Assembly (NCBI GenBank): GCA_021234155.1
Contig: JAJEKV010000049.1
Coordinates: 9,340,292 to 9,404,291, forward strand
Length of the DNA: 64,000 bases
Direction of reading: 5' to 3'
From: Isoetes taiwanensis
Lineage: Eukaryota; Streptophyta; Lycopodiopsida; Isoetales; Isoetaceae
In this document: positions 1-13,700 of the stretch, one piece after another
Numbering within the stretch: the stretch's first letter is position 1
How the letters are laid out: each line of letters starts with the position of its first letter
Position numbers and translations under genes: made by a program
Notes under the pieces: generated by a model
Seen by the model: only the letters and a program-made list of their open reading frames with translations
What the model was told of the DNA's origin: nothing
The model's database searches: none

Positions 1-515
1 TTGCCGCAAAATGACCGTGTACTTGGTCTCTAGGGTATTTACATTTGTTTCGACGACATGGTAAGTCAAATCTCCATTCATTAGAGCCTTTGTACTGCCC
101 GAACGACAAAAACACTTGGGTTTCTACTGGCCGACCGCGGGACACTTTGGCGGTTTGATATGTTCTCCTACGTATCTTGAATTTTTGAGCCCGCCGGGCA
201 AGTTACTTGAATGGAGAATTCAAATCCGCCTGGGATAGGGAAATAGGGCTCCCGAAGGGAGGTAAGACCGCATTTGCCCTCGGGAGGAGCACCGACAGGG
301 AAAGCTCGGTAAATCCGTAAAACCCCATTTCGCCGATTTCTTTTCTTGTTTTCAATCGGCGATACCGACCACGCCTCAAGTAACCGAATAAAAACCCCAA
401 CCTCCATAACGTGAAACCCTACAATAACCAACCTAGCAACGATATGGTTTTACGTTTTGGAGGCCAAAAGCGGGTCGACTTCTTTGATAACTAGGTGGAC
501 CATTTCTAAACATGC
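1..515. other. No gene recognised
   Basis: Mixed-composition sequence leading into the minisatellite array. Open frames here are short, and none has a recognisable motif or a credible splice structure. It may be the outer flank of the repeat element that follows. Confidence 0.5.
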
Positions 516-1440
516 ATGAGGAGCCTAGGTGGCATGTTGGAGCCTAGGTGGCATGTTTGAGCCACCTTGGCATGTTTGAGCCTAGGTGGCATGTTGGAGC
601 CCTTGGCATGTTGGAGCCTAAGTGAGCGCATGGCATGTTTGAGCCTAGGTGGCATGTTTGAGCAACCTAGGAATGTTGGAGCCTAGGTGGCATGTTGGAG
701 CCCACGTGGGTACACGGAGAACATGAGCCAATAGGAACTAATGGAATGGGGTTTGGAGTTATCGACATGCCATGTGGCTCTCCAACATGCCACCTAGGCT
801 CCAACATGCCGTGGCTCAAACACGCGTGGGCTCCCAACATGCCACTTAGGCTCCAACATGCCATGATGCCACCCGCCCAAACATGCCAAGGTCGCCAAAC
901 ATGCCCAATGCAGTGCTCCAACATGCAACCTAGGCTCCAACATGCCAAGGTGGTTTTAACATGCCACCTAGGCACCAACATGCCACCTAGGCTCAAACAT
1001 GCCACTTGGTGGCTCAAACATGCCAAGGTGGCTCAAACATGCAAACGAGGGCTCAACATGCCAAGTTGGCTCAAACATGCTATGTGGACTCCAACATGCC
1101 CAAGGTGGCTCGCATGCCAAGGTGGCTCGCATATGCCACCTAGGCTCCCGACATGACAAGGTGGCTCAAACGTACCACGTGGGCTCCAACATGCCACCTA
1201 GGTTCCAACATGCCAAGGTGGCTCAAACATGCCATGTGGACTCCAACATGCCACGTGGGCTCTAACATGCCACGGGGCTCTAACATGCCATGGCCACATA
1301 CCTAAGCTCAAACATGCCACCTAGGCTCAAACATGTCAATGTGGCTCCATATGCCAAGGTGGCTCCAACATGCCACCCAGGTTCCAACATGCAAAAGGTG
1401 GCAGGGCATGCCACCTAGGCTCAAGCATACCACCTAGGCA
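516..1440. repeat. Left minisatellite array, 18-20 bp period
   Basis: Degenerate tandem monomers share the core GGCATGTTKGAGCC. They vary in a 5-bp window (TAGGT, ACCTT or CACGT). From 516 to about 716 monomers read forward. From about 775 to 1440 they read as the reverse complement (CCAACATGCCACCTAGGCTC), so the array switches strand inside itself around 720-775. Long open frames crossing it, rich in Met, Pro and Trp, are artefacts of the repeat and not genes. Confidence 0.9.
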
Positions 1441-1577
1441 CTCCAAGTGGTGACATGGCATGTCAAGTAAGCAAGGCCAAGTTTTGACTAGGCCAAAAAT
1501 GAAAAAGATGTCCATCTTTGGTCTTTTCATTGGGTGATGTTGGCAAATTTTGGGGTGACATGGCTAGATGGTGGTGA
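1436..1577. repeat. Left copy of the array/core boundary (inverted repeat)
   Basis: A non-tandem stretch containing GTCCATCTTTGGTC and GACATGGCTAGATG. Its reverse complement appears at 5571-5715 with a few mismatches and small indels (for example GACATGGCTAGATGATGGTGAC in reverse). The paired copies define the inner ends of the long inverted repeats. Confidence 0.8.
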
Positions 1578-1639
1578 CGTGACTAGGACTTTATAAAGAA
1601 ATATGATAACCTTTGAAATTTTTGTAGAGGAGTTTGGTA

Positions 1640-2715
1640 AGGGATAGAATAGAAGGATCTTGAGAACTCACAAGCCCTTTCCGGTGAAGGGGATGCAGAT
1701 CGTATTTGGATTGACCCCATCTCCGCGCATGGTCCCCGAGCATACTACCGAGGAACTCCATGCAAAGTTTGGGATGTGTGAGTCTCCGGTTTGGCAGAGA
1801 TGTAAACCCCTAGCAAACCAAGGGTTTGATAGGGTGAGATGTCTGGATGACCCGTAGGGACGATCCGGCGTGGAATACCTCGCGGCCGGGATACCCTCAT
1901 GGCACCGGGAGGCAAAACCTAGGGTTTGCATGCCTTTGGGCTTTCCCTTCACAAGCCTTTCGATTGAAGGGTACGGAAAAGCATCTTTGCTTGAAATCCC
2001 CAGGCATACGCCGAGAACTCCATGCAAAGTTCCGGATGTGCGAGTCTCCCGTCTTGCTCGAGATAACCTGAAAACCCTAGGGCTTGATAGGGCTTTACAT
2101 TCGGGATGCTCCTGGAAGGTGACCGTGAGAGGCCCGTGACTGACGGAATAATTCGCAATGGATTACCCTCATGGCACCGGGAGACAGCCACCTTTCCTGC
2201 AAAGATAGCTTTTCTTAGACTCTTCTCAAGCCCCTTCTTAGCAGCCCTGGAAAGCGGCTGTCATGGGGATCTGGACCATCTCCCAAAGGTCCCTGAGCAT
2301 ACACACAGAGGAAATCAAAAGCCGATGTGAGCCTGCCGCTGAGATAAATAAAACTTCAGCAACCCCAGGCTGATAGGCTTACACTGGGATACCCGCTGGC
2401 GACCCGTAGGGCCTGTGATCTGATGGAATACCCTGCACGATAATTCTCATAGGCTCGGAGAGCTGGGGGCTCTCCTAAGGCGTACCTTTCTAGGACTTCA
2501 CAAGCCTTTCCGCAAAGGAAGGGGAGTCTCCGGGAAAAGGATGCCGTGGGGATTTGACCCCATTCCCAAAGATATCCCGTGAGCATTAATGAAAGAACTC
2601 ATAAAGTTTCTGAGGTGTTGTCTCCGTCGCTGAGATGGAACTTCAAACCCCAGGGTTTGGTAGGGGATTTACATTCTAGACGTTCTCTGACGGTAGGTCA
2701 GGAACTAACTTCAGG
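1640..2715. repeat. Core tandem repeat, about 260-295 bp period, four degenerate copies
   Basis: The phrase GAACTCCATGCAAAGTT and its derivatives recur near 1753, 2012, 2306 and 2597. They are accompanied by recurring 'AGGGTTTGATAGGG' and 'ACCCTCATGGCACCGGGA' segments. Copies differ by substitutions and indels, many beside CG dinucleotides. No coding capacity was recognised. Confidence 0.75.
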
Positions 2716-5510
2716 TAATTTACGCCTGCATGGATGATGGAGAATGATTCGCCAACCGCGGGCCTCCTCCATGCCCCAAATGAAAAACGTGGTCTAAAAC
2801 TCCGTCAAAGCCAACGGGCTATCCCAATCAAAATTTGAGAGGGTCTAAAGCCCACCCAGCCACCGGGATTTTCTCGACGCCGGGCCACTTGCCACGCCAG
2901 CCATTGAAGTCCAGATGCCCGCCTACGTATTTAAGGTGAAATTATAAGATGTGCAAAGATGAGTCGCGACACGCAAGAGATAATGCACCGCAATAGAAGC
3001 ATGCTGCAGGTGCATGAGACGAAGCCCGAGCTAACCCCTTCCCGAGACCACCCAAGCCCAGAACGCCCTACTAGGTAGTGGAGCTACTTTGCTTCTCCGC
3101 GGGTCACATGTATACCACATAGCAGTCCTAGTGTCGCTATTCTCACTTCACCTTCTACCGTGGCCCTGGGGTGGTGAACCCCAAGTATCTTGTTCTCGCA
3201 GGCTACCCAAGCCGGGGTCGAGGACGGGCTGGACCCCCACCCGAATCGAATCGGCTCGCTAATGGACCCGAACATCCCCATTACCTAGGGAACGCCAGTA
3301 GGTCGTTTACTACACACTTGTAGTCAATTGGCATGGAGGTGGATGCTGAATACCTCCTAGTGGGGGTAAGTGATTGATCCCCCTGGAAAACTGGTAGTGG
3401 AACTTTGTCCTCTAGGGTAATTTCCCGGGTTCCAGACGATGTGGGAGAGGTCGGATCGGGCCAACCGGGGCCTCCTCCATGCCCCAAAATCTAAAAACGT
3501 GGTCTAAACCCTCGCCGAGGGGCCAATCAGGCGGCCATCCCATCAAAAATCGAGGGTCTAAAAGCTCGCCCGAAAATACAGGGATTTTCCATCAGACGCG
3601 AATTTCCGATCATAACACAGCCGCCCAGCTTGGCAAGCAAGCTGGCTGAAAATCAGGATTTTTCCCGACCCCATGCATTAATTACGAATTTCCGTGGAGC
3701 ATAAACACAAAAACAAACACGCTCGATAAAAATCCGGTCTCGAAAAAAAGGTGAAATCTTGAGGATATGCAACATGGCGCAGACACCGCAAAGAGAAAAA
3801 TGCACCGAACAATAGAAGCACAAGCAGAGGCTAATGAGACGAAGCTTCGTAAAACGGGCCAACCCCTTATGGAGGCCACCGGGTCGGTTAACGCCCCACC
3901 GAAAGCAGCTGGGAGCTAGCTTTTTCTTCTCCGCAAAACACAAAATAAATGGTCACATGTGATATACCACCTAGCAGTCCTAGTGCTTCTATTGTCACTT
4001 CAATCTTCTACTGGGGCCTCGTGGTGAAACCCAAGTATCTTGTTCTTGCATTCTAAGGCTAATCCAAGTCTTGGGGCTGAGGACGGGCTGGACCCCCACT
4101 CCGGAACCGAGAACTGGCGCCAATGGACCCGAACATCCCCATTACCTAGGGACCAAGTTTAGGTGGTAAGACCACCCTCTCCAAGAAACGCCAAAGTAGG
4201 TCGCTTACTACACACTTGTAGTCAATTGGCATGGAGGTGGATCTTTGAATACCTCCTAGTGAGGGGTAAGTGATTGATCCCCTGGGAAAACCGGGCCGTG
4301 GAACTTGTCCCCTAGGGTAATTTCGCTGTTCGGACGACGCCGGAGGGGTCGGATCGCCCATCGGGCCTTCTCCATGCCCGAAAAATCGAAAACGTGGTCT
4401 AAACCCGTCAAGGCCAACGTGGCCATCCCAATAAAAATCGAGGGTCTAAAACTCATCCGAAAATACCGGGATTTTTCCTATACTCTCGGGCCACTTGACA
4501 AGCCAGCTGGCTGAAAAACCAGATTTTTCCCTGCCCCATGCATTAATTATGAATTTCCTGAGCATAAACACAAAGAAAAGCACGTATAAAAAATTTGGGT
4601 CTCAAAAAAGGTGAAATCTTGGCGGGGATGCGGCATGGCCGCAAGACACGCAAGAGATAATGCACCGGCAATAGAAGCACAAGCGTAGGCATGAGACGAA
4701 GCTTCCGAGCCAACCCCTTTAGGAGACCACCAAATTGGTAACGCCCCTACTAGGTAGTGGAGCTAGCTTTTGCTTCTCCGTGGTCACATGTATACCACCC
4801 AGCAGTCCTAGTTTGCTATTCTCACTTCAATCTTCTACCGGGCCTCGGGTGAACCCCAAGTATCTTGTTCTCGCAGCTAGTCCAAGGCTGGGGGCCGAGG
4901 GCTGGGGACCCCACTCCGGAACGGAGAACCTGGCTCGGGCCAATGGACCCAACATCCCCATTACCTAGGGGACCAAGTTTCGGGCGGAAGACCACCCCTC
5001 TCCAATAAACGCCAAAGTAGGTCGTTTACTACACACTTGTAGTCAATTGGCATGGAGGTGGATGTTGAATACCTCCTAGTGAGGGGTAAGTGATTGATCC
5101 CCGGGAAAACTTCCGTGGAACTTGTCCCTAGGGTAATTTCGCTGTTCCGGACGACGTGGCGAGGTCGGATCGCCAACAATGGGGCCTCCTCCATGCCCCA
5201 AAATCGAAAACGTGGTCTAAACCTTTGTGTGGCCAACGGCGGCCATCCCAATAAAAAATCGAGGGTCTAAAACTCATCCGAAATACCGGGTTTTTCCTTT
5301 ACTCGGGGCCACTTGGCAAGCCAGTTGGCTGAAAACCAGGATTTTTCCCCGCCCCATGCATTAATTATGAATTTTCTGAGCATAAACACAAAGAAAAGCA
5401 TGATAAAAATCCGGGTCTCAAAAAGGTGAAATCTTGGCGGGATGTGCAAAGATGACGCCAAGATAATACGCCAAGAGAAAAATGCACCAGCATATATACC
5501 TTTCTTGAGA
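2716..5510. repeat. Core tandem repeat, 0.7-0.9 kb period, three full copies and one partial
   Basis: The anchor GGGCCTCCTCCATGCCCC followed by AACGTGGTCTAAA occurs near 2760, 3467, 4365 and 5183. Each full unit also carries TACTACACACTTGTAGTCAATTG-like and ACCCCAAGTATCTTGTTCT segments in the same order. Spacing is about 709, 898 and 818 bp. Nothing in the unit reads as a conserved protein. Confidence 0.8.
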
Positions 5511-5570
5511 CTCCCCTTCACAAGAAAGGGTGCCGTCGAGGTGCCTGCCCCTGTTTGCAAAGACATCCAA

Positions 5571-5715
5571 GGTCCATGTCACCATCATCTAGCCATGTCA
5601 CCTAAAATTTGCCAACATCACCCATCGAAAAGACCAAAGATGGACATCTTTGGTTTTTTGGCCTAGTCAAACTTGACCTTGCTTTACTTGGCATGCCATG
5701 TCACCACTTGGGGTG
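5571..5715. repeat. Right copy of the array/core boundary (inverted)
   Basis: Reverse-complement counterpart of 1436-1577: CCATCATCTAGCCATGTCACC followed by the GACCAAAGATGGACATCTTTGG segment. It marks the junction between the 0.7-0.9 kb repeats and the right minisatellite array. Confidence 0.8.
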
Positions 5716-7276
5716 GCTAGGTGGCATGCTTGAGACTAGGTGGCATGCCCCCGAGCCACCTTGGCATGTTGGAGCCCCGATGGCATGTTGGAGCCACCTT
5801 GGCATGTTGGAGCCCATTGGCATTATGGAGTCCACGTGGCATGTTTGAGCCACCTTGGCATGTTGGAGCCTAGGTGGCATGTTTGAGCCCACCTTGGCAT
5901 GTTTGAGCCACCGGCATGTTTGAGCCCGGATGGCATGTTGGAGCCTAGATGGCATGTTTGAGCCACCTAGGAATGTTGGAGCCTAGGTGGCATGTTGGAG
6001 CCCACGTAATTTGGCATATTTGAGCCACCTTGGGCAAGTTGGAGCATAGGTGGTATGTTGGAGCCCGCGTGGCATGTTTGAGCACGGTGGCATGTTTGAG
6101 CCATTTTGTCATGTTGCGACCAGGTGGCATGTTTGAGCCACCTTGGCATGTTTGAGCCTAGGTGGCATGTTGGAGCCACCTTGGCATGTGGGAACCACCT
6201 TGGCATGTTTGAGCCTAGGTGGCATGTTTGAGCCACCTTGGCATGTTGGAGCCCACGTGGCATGTTTGAGCCACCTTGGCATGTTTGAGCCACGTTGGAG
6301 CCTAGGTGGCATGGTTGAGCCACCTTGGCATGTTGGACCACCTTGGCATGTTGGAGCCCTGGGTGGCATGTTGGAGACCACGTGGCATGTTTGAGCCACC
6401 TTTGCCATGTTAGAGCCTAGGTGGCATGTTGGAGCTGTGTGGCATGCTTGAGCCACCTTGGCATGTTGGAGCCCACGTGGCATATTTGAGCCACCTTGGC
6501 AAGTTGGAGCATAGGTGGCATGTTAGATCCCGCGTGGCATGTTTGAGCATGTTGGAGCCTAGGTGGCATGTTGGAGCCAACTTGGCACGTGGCATGTTGG
6601 AGCCCGTGGCATGTTTGAGCCTAGGTGGCGGGTTAGAGCCACCTGGTGGCATGTTGGAGCCTAGGTGGCATGTTTGAGCCAACTTGGCATATGCTATGTA
6701 AGCCTAGGTGGCATGTTGTGGAGCCACCTTGGCATGTTGGAGGCTAGGGTGGCATGGTGGAGCCCACGTGGCATGTTTGAGCCACCTTGGCATGTTTGAG
6801 CCTAGGTGGCATGTTGGAGCCTAGGTGGCATGTTTGAGCCCACCTTGGCATGTTTGAGCCACCTGGCATGTTTGAGCCTAGGTGGCATGTTGGGAGCCTA
6901 GGTGGCATGTTTGAGCCACCTTGGCATGTTTGAGCCTAGGTGGCATGTTGGAGCCACCTTGGCATGTTGGAGCCTAAGTGAGCCCGGCAGCATGGCATGT
7001 TTGAGCCTATGTGTGGCATGTTTGAGCCACCTAGGAATGTTGGAGCCTAGGTGGCATGTTGGAGCCCACGTGGCATATTTGAGCCACCTTGGCAAGTTGG
7101 AGCATAGGTGGCATGTTGGAGCCTGGCGCGTGGCATGTTTGAGCACATTGGAGCCAGGTGGCATGTTTGAGCCATTTTGTCATGTTGGAGCCTAGGTGGC
7201 ATGTTGGAGCCACCTTGGCATGTTTGAGCCTAGGTGGCATGTTAGAGCCACCTTGGCATGTTGGTGCCCACGTTAT
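5716..7276. repeat. Right minisatellite array, 18-20 bp period
   Basis: About 80 monomers of GGCATGTTKGAGCC plus a variable 5-bp window, all in forward orientation. Higher-order repetition is visible: runs such as 'ATAGGTGGCATGTT...CGCGTGGCATG' recur near 6030, 6500 and 7100. This suggests local duplication of blocks of several hundred bases. Confidence 0.9.
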
Positions 7277-7369
7277 GCAAAAAAATAGGTGTTAAGTAAT
7301 TGAAGTAGTTGAAGTAACTTGTGTTACATGGAATACTAGTATAAGAACATGTGATCGCACGGCGTGCAT

Positions 7370-7850
7370 CACATGTAGCAAATCAAGTACTTGTCTCTAC
7401 CACTATAAAGACCCGTGATATGGAAGGATAGGACATGTAGAGAATCAAGTACTCTTTCCTACTTCTATAAAGACATGTGAGAATAGAAGTATTACACATG
7501 TCGTAATTCATGTATTCTTTCCTACAATGCCTTAGCAAATAAAGTACTCGTCCTACTACTATAAAGACATGTGACATGGAAGCATATGACATGTAGAGAA
7601 TCAAGTATTCTTCCGACTTCTATAAAGACATGTGACAATAGAAGTATTACACATGTCGTAATTCATGTATTCTTTCCTACAATGCCTTAGCAAAAAAAGT
7701 ACTGGTCCCTACTACTATAAAGACATGTGAATGGAAGTATAGGACATGTAGAGAATCAAATATTCTTTCCTACATCTATAAAGACATGTGACAATAGAAT
7801 TATTAGACATGTAGAAATTCAAGTACTCTTTCCTACAGTGGATTGTATTA
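7370..7850. repeat. 155-bp tandem repeat, about three copies
   Basis: CTATAAAGACATGTGA recurs near 7464, 7557, 7619, 7716 and 7775, alternating spacings of about 95 and 60 bp. CAATGCCTTAGCAAA recurs at 7525 and 7680. The higher-order unit is therefore about 155 bp with two half-units. No coding potential seen. Confidence 0.8.
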
Positions 7851-9480
7851 TAAAATGACATGTCACAATAGAAGAAACTACAAAACAACAAATGGATGTT
7901 TTAGTCCACCAAAAAAAGAACACCATTATCGAACAAAACCATACCTTCACAAATCCACATGTAGGATTCTTTGAAAACAGGACATGTAGACCTACCAAAA
8001 CTGATGTTTTCAACAGTGGACCAAAAACCGGGGTGAGTGTGCATTGCCCACCGATCCAAACATCCCCACCAAGCTCCGTCTTTGGCAGAATATGTTGAAT
8101 TCGGGGGCCATATATGTTTCTTCGGTTCTATGGTCTAAAGCCAAAAGAGAAAAAAAAAGGAAAAAAAAAACCAAGATAAAGAGTTTTTCCAAACCATCGT
8201 AAAATTATTTTACGTCCAAATAGCCAAAAACCTGCAGATTGGAAAACACATAAATATTTTTCACTGCTAAAAAAAAAGCTAGTAGTAATTTTTTGGGTTG
8301 CCCCTAAGGGGGCAATGCCTCGTTTATGTGGGTTTATGGCATATCCAAGTATATGCCGACATATGCTTAGGATATCTTTGGTGATCATTGTTTGCCGATG
8401 ATTGTGGGCGGTCAAGATCTGGGGGTTTGGCCCAAGAGCAAAATCTTCAGCGATTATCTGGCACCGGACTGGTCTGAACTGATGGCCCTGCAGTGTCCTC
8501 TGGTTTCTACAAGTGGATATTTAAAGAGGCTTCTTGTAGATTGTGCTGAGGGTTTTAGAAATGACAGAGGAGCATGGAATAGAAAATTTGAAGCAAAGAT
8601 GTAATATGTATTTGCTTCATGTGGTGCTGTAGAGTTGGGTAGATACCATTCTTGTTCTTCAAAAATGTGACCAAGTATTACCAAAGCACAAATTGGCTCT
8701 TTTTTACCACTGGGTATTCTATTCATAATATTTGTATACATTCACTAAGAAAATAAAAGCATATATTCATACAGGGCATGTACAATTTCCATTACTGATG
8801 TAACTACACGAAGCATTCTTCATGAATCGCTAATGTGTTTTAGACAAAGAACATAATCACGTCAATCCCAATTGGTCTAGGCACTGAGCTTCGTAAGCCT
8901 CTTCTTGGTCCATATACAATTCATAAACAAAAGAAAACAAAACAACACACCCTGACACATGAAATGATCTAACAAGAACCATGAAAATGAAACGACAACA
9001 AGAAACATGAAAACACACTATTCGGCCACCGGAGGGCAACCCGTCGTGCGCAGCACCTTGTTTTATTGGTCTCTCCACTTGAATAATAGTAGTCCTATAG
9101 CTATATATAGTTTTTAATCTAAGTGAAAAGAGTAGGCATAGGCCTATCCCATTACTTGCCTGTCCTTTAATAGCGTTTCGAGTGCAATGGCATTAAGAAG
9201 CAAGCGGAAACGAGATAATCTTCACATGTACCATCCTATAGTTAATGCAAATTCAATACTCATATACTAGACATAAACACTCTTTGCATACCATCATCTC
9301 ATAATGTTATTACTGTATCTATTGCAAAACAAAACAGTTCCTGTTACGCTTATAAACATTGGGTCGTATAGATACAAAATATGTATAAACATGTTGAAGG
9401 TTTGGAAAATAAGGCATAATTCAATGTTTGCATAGTGCATATTTGCCTTCAATCTAGCTATAGCACAATATAAAACGAGA
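7851..9480. other. No gene recognised
   Basis: AT-rich sequence with an A-rich tract near 8150-8170. It lies downstream of the minus-strand peroxidase gene. No protein motif, splice structure or RNA gene was recognised. Confidence 0.5.
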
Positions 9481-9504
9481 AATCATTTTTCCATAGTGAT
9501 TTCT

Positions 9505-10695
<1,191 letters not shown>

Positions 10696-10743
10696 CTAGT
10701 GAGAACAACTTTGGTTGTTGCATATTAGTGTCTCCCTTTGCAT

Positions 10744-10751
10744 CTTATATA
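10744..10751 (-). promoter_or_regulatory. TATA box of the minus-strand peroxidase
   Basis: On the minus strand it reads TATATAAG, followed by ATGCA, about 52 nt upstream of the start codon. The paralogue has the same TATATAAGATGCA core. The short distance implies a 5' leader of only 20-30 nt. Confidence 0.6.
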
Positions 10752-10759
10752 TGCTATTA

Positions 10760-13700
10760 AAGAAATCATAAAATATAAGAATAAGAATAACAATAGTTTT
10801 TTATCGTCAAGATTGAAGCTTCTATTTCGGTGTCGAACACGTGTCACCACAATGGTTAGATATTATCGTCATTTTTTGACAAAGTTCTCCTCATGTTGGA
10901 TTGATCTGCATGTGAGGTTGGTGCTGGGCCATGGTTAGAGTGGATGGCAACCATGTTGCATACATGTGATAATATTACTATATAATCATGTTGCGCTTAG
11001 GATGCTCCCATGGATGCTTCCACTTAGAACGATGCTCCCATGGATGCTTCCACTTAGGACGATCAATGTTGGGCCAGGGTCACGATGTAGATGCTTCTCC
11101 TTAGGACAAAGACCCTATACCCATCTTCGCTGGGCCATGGTCACGATTATAAAAATTGTAGAACCATGTTGCATGCATATAAAACATGAAAAGACTTCAA
11201 TTCCTCCCCTCCATGTTTCCTTTTCAAGACGAAGGCCCTATATTCATCCTCCCCAGTCAATTTCCGCCGTTGTTAAAAGGCGTGCTAATTTGGTAAACCC
11301 ATGATTTAGTTGGACATTACCACCTCACTCAATAAGTTAAAATCTTGTATTATCTATGTTAGCACGCAATATACCTTTTTTGGGACTGAAGAACCATGTC
11401 ATAGTCCATTTTGCACGTAAACTTACTACTTCTAGGGAGTCCAAGATGGAATACATGGTACAAGGACCACACATTTGGGCCCTTAGGTAGACTTCATGAC
11501 CGATTAACATCTTCAATAGAATAGAATAGAATAGAATAGATCATGTTCCACTTTCTCAAAATCTTTGTTCATGTCTATTATTTTTCTCTTTGATCTCAAC
11601 TTTAGTCAAAGATAAAATCAAAGAAAAAACAATAGACATGGTCCAACATTATTGTCATTTTATATCTATCTATCTATCAATCTACAGCGTTGTTTGTCTC
11701 ATGTATTATAATCTTTTGGTTCCTTTTTTTTCTCTATGGACCATAAGAAAATAGTTCAATTCAATTTAACTATACCCCCTCTCCCCACCAGGCATAGAAC
11801 TCATTGCCCCAGAGTTTTGGGGGCTCGAACTTCACGTGTTTTCTATATCTATGTTTTTGGTGGATCTCAAAGCCCATTTGCCACGATTCACAATATTTGC
11901 AATTCAACGAATATATCATATTATATTTTGATATCAATAGAGGCTAAATCAACACAAGGACAATTACATGTTGTAACTAGTTACAATGCCCAACTTTGCT
12001 GGGCATAGGATTATTAATGCGAAAAATCAATGGCCACAATTGTCTCTTATGACTCCTATATTTAAAATAACAATGCAACTTTTATATCTCCCGATTATTC
12101 GACCATTACATCACTCAAACAAAAGCCAACTTCTAGAATCTACGTTGTTGTTGGGCAATTTTTGGTGGCTTTCAAGCTAACCTGCACAATTGATACACTT
12201 GTTTGGTGTTTTAATATATTTGTGAATCCTTTTTTTTTTGAGCAAAACATAAGTCATTTGTGAGGCATTTAGCAAGTGCATGTTGTCCATTGCTGTTTCC
12301 AAGTTTTTACAAAAACAATTTATCTCCATGATTTTAATAGTGCAAAATATTTAATTGCAACATTGAAACTGCAATGTCTTTGTGGCAAGATCTTTCTTCG
12401 GAATTTTAAGTGGTTTGATGGCTTGTTTGATGGCTTCCACTATAATGCAAATAGAAGCAGCTTATGTTCGATTACTTCCCATTCTTTCTCAACCATTTTT
12501 TCTCGTTGACTGCAATTTATTACAGTGCAAGGCTCAATGCAATGCTAATAGTGATTGTCCGAGATACTTCCACAAAAATGGCTAGGTATTGCACTACAGA
12601 TAGTGATTGTTCTAGATACTTTCACAAACAAAGCTAGCTAAAGAAGGTTCCTCGATTACTTTCCAAACCCACAGCAAGCTCATTGATCTTAAATAGACCC
12701 AAAAGAGACTGGATATCAAACACTGCTGATCTCCAACTCAATCTTTTTCCATTTCTTCTATATGCAAAAATCAAGGTGAGCTTTGCCTTTTTGTAATCTA
12801 GAAATAGAGACATGTAGGCTCTTGCATGCGCATGGTATACTTGCTCCATTGTGTATTTTGTTGTGGAAGGGTTTCTTCCATGTGATCTACAAAATAGGCC
12901 ATATCTACTTTACTCTCTGACATGTCGATGATGAGGCAAAAGGAGCTTCTTCTTTGGAATCCAAGCTAGAGTCCCTCAACTCATTTCCAATCTGCCCCAT
13001 TGGGATGGTTTTGGTTCACAGGGATGAGTTTGGACGGTTGGCATGCTGTTTTCCACATTCAACTCTGACCCATATGTCAAACACATAATTGATACCTAAA
13101 TATTTCCGTAAGATGGCCTCTTCATGTAAAGCTGAATGGCCTCATCAGTAAAGCTAGAAAGTTACTATCCAGCATCCTCTATGCTAGAGAACATAATGAG
13201 CTGTTATGGGCAAATAAATAGTAAATTTAGAGTCATAGTGGCCATAATATTACTTGCTTATTAGACCAAGTTGAAAATGTATCCTTTTATTTGCAAGAGC
13301 AGCTTTCAACCTCACAATTAGTCCAATGTACTCAACATCATTGCAAGTTGGTTCTCCAAGTGCTAGAACATTTTGACAGGAAATTTGCCTCCTTAGATCT
13401 TAGCAAATCTGTATCTGCGTCCTTCTTTGCTTTATGCAAGAGATTGATGTTATAACAATACTTGCTGCATGTCTAAATCTATTAAATTAAAAGCAAAGCT
13501 CTAGTACAAATCATGATGTACCTTTATTGTCTATAGCTCTGAGGCAAATCTGAATCCACTTCCTTCCATGCTTTAATTGGATTGGCGAATTCATTTAGAC
13601 CAATAAGATGTAAGCTTAGAACAATCAAGAATGCATTTGATAAAGCTTACGACATTCATTAGCTCATGCTTAAATACATATCAGTTATTCCAAGAACTGT

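Larger units (their letters stand above)
516..7276. mobile_element. Foldback-like composite repeat element
   Basis: About 6.8 kb with mirror symmetry. A short-period array (516-1440) is followed by a boundary sequence (1436-1577). A core of longer tandem repeats comes next. The same boundary then recurs in inverse orientation (5571-5715) and is followed by a second array (5716-7276) whose monomers run opposite to the main part of the first. Foldback (FB) elements are known to have long terminal inverted repeats built of short tandem repeats, and this layout fits them. No transposase and no clear target-site duplication were seen, so it could instead be an inverted duplication of a satellite block. 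Confidence 0.55.

Noticed and set aside
692-1265. Long open frames across the minisatellite (Met/Pro/Trp-rich 'proteins')
   Set aside because: They exist in several frames on both strands because the repeat lacks stop codons; the texts are low-complexity repeats with no start context or homology.
516-7276. CRISPR-like array
   Set aside because: Repeats are degenerate, contiguous and lack unique spacers; the sequence is eukaryotic with introns and LTR elements.
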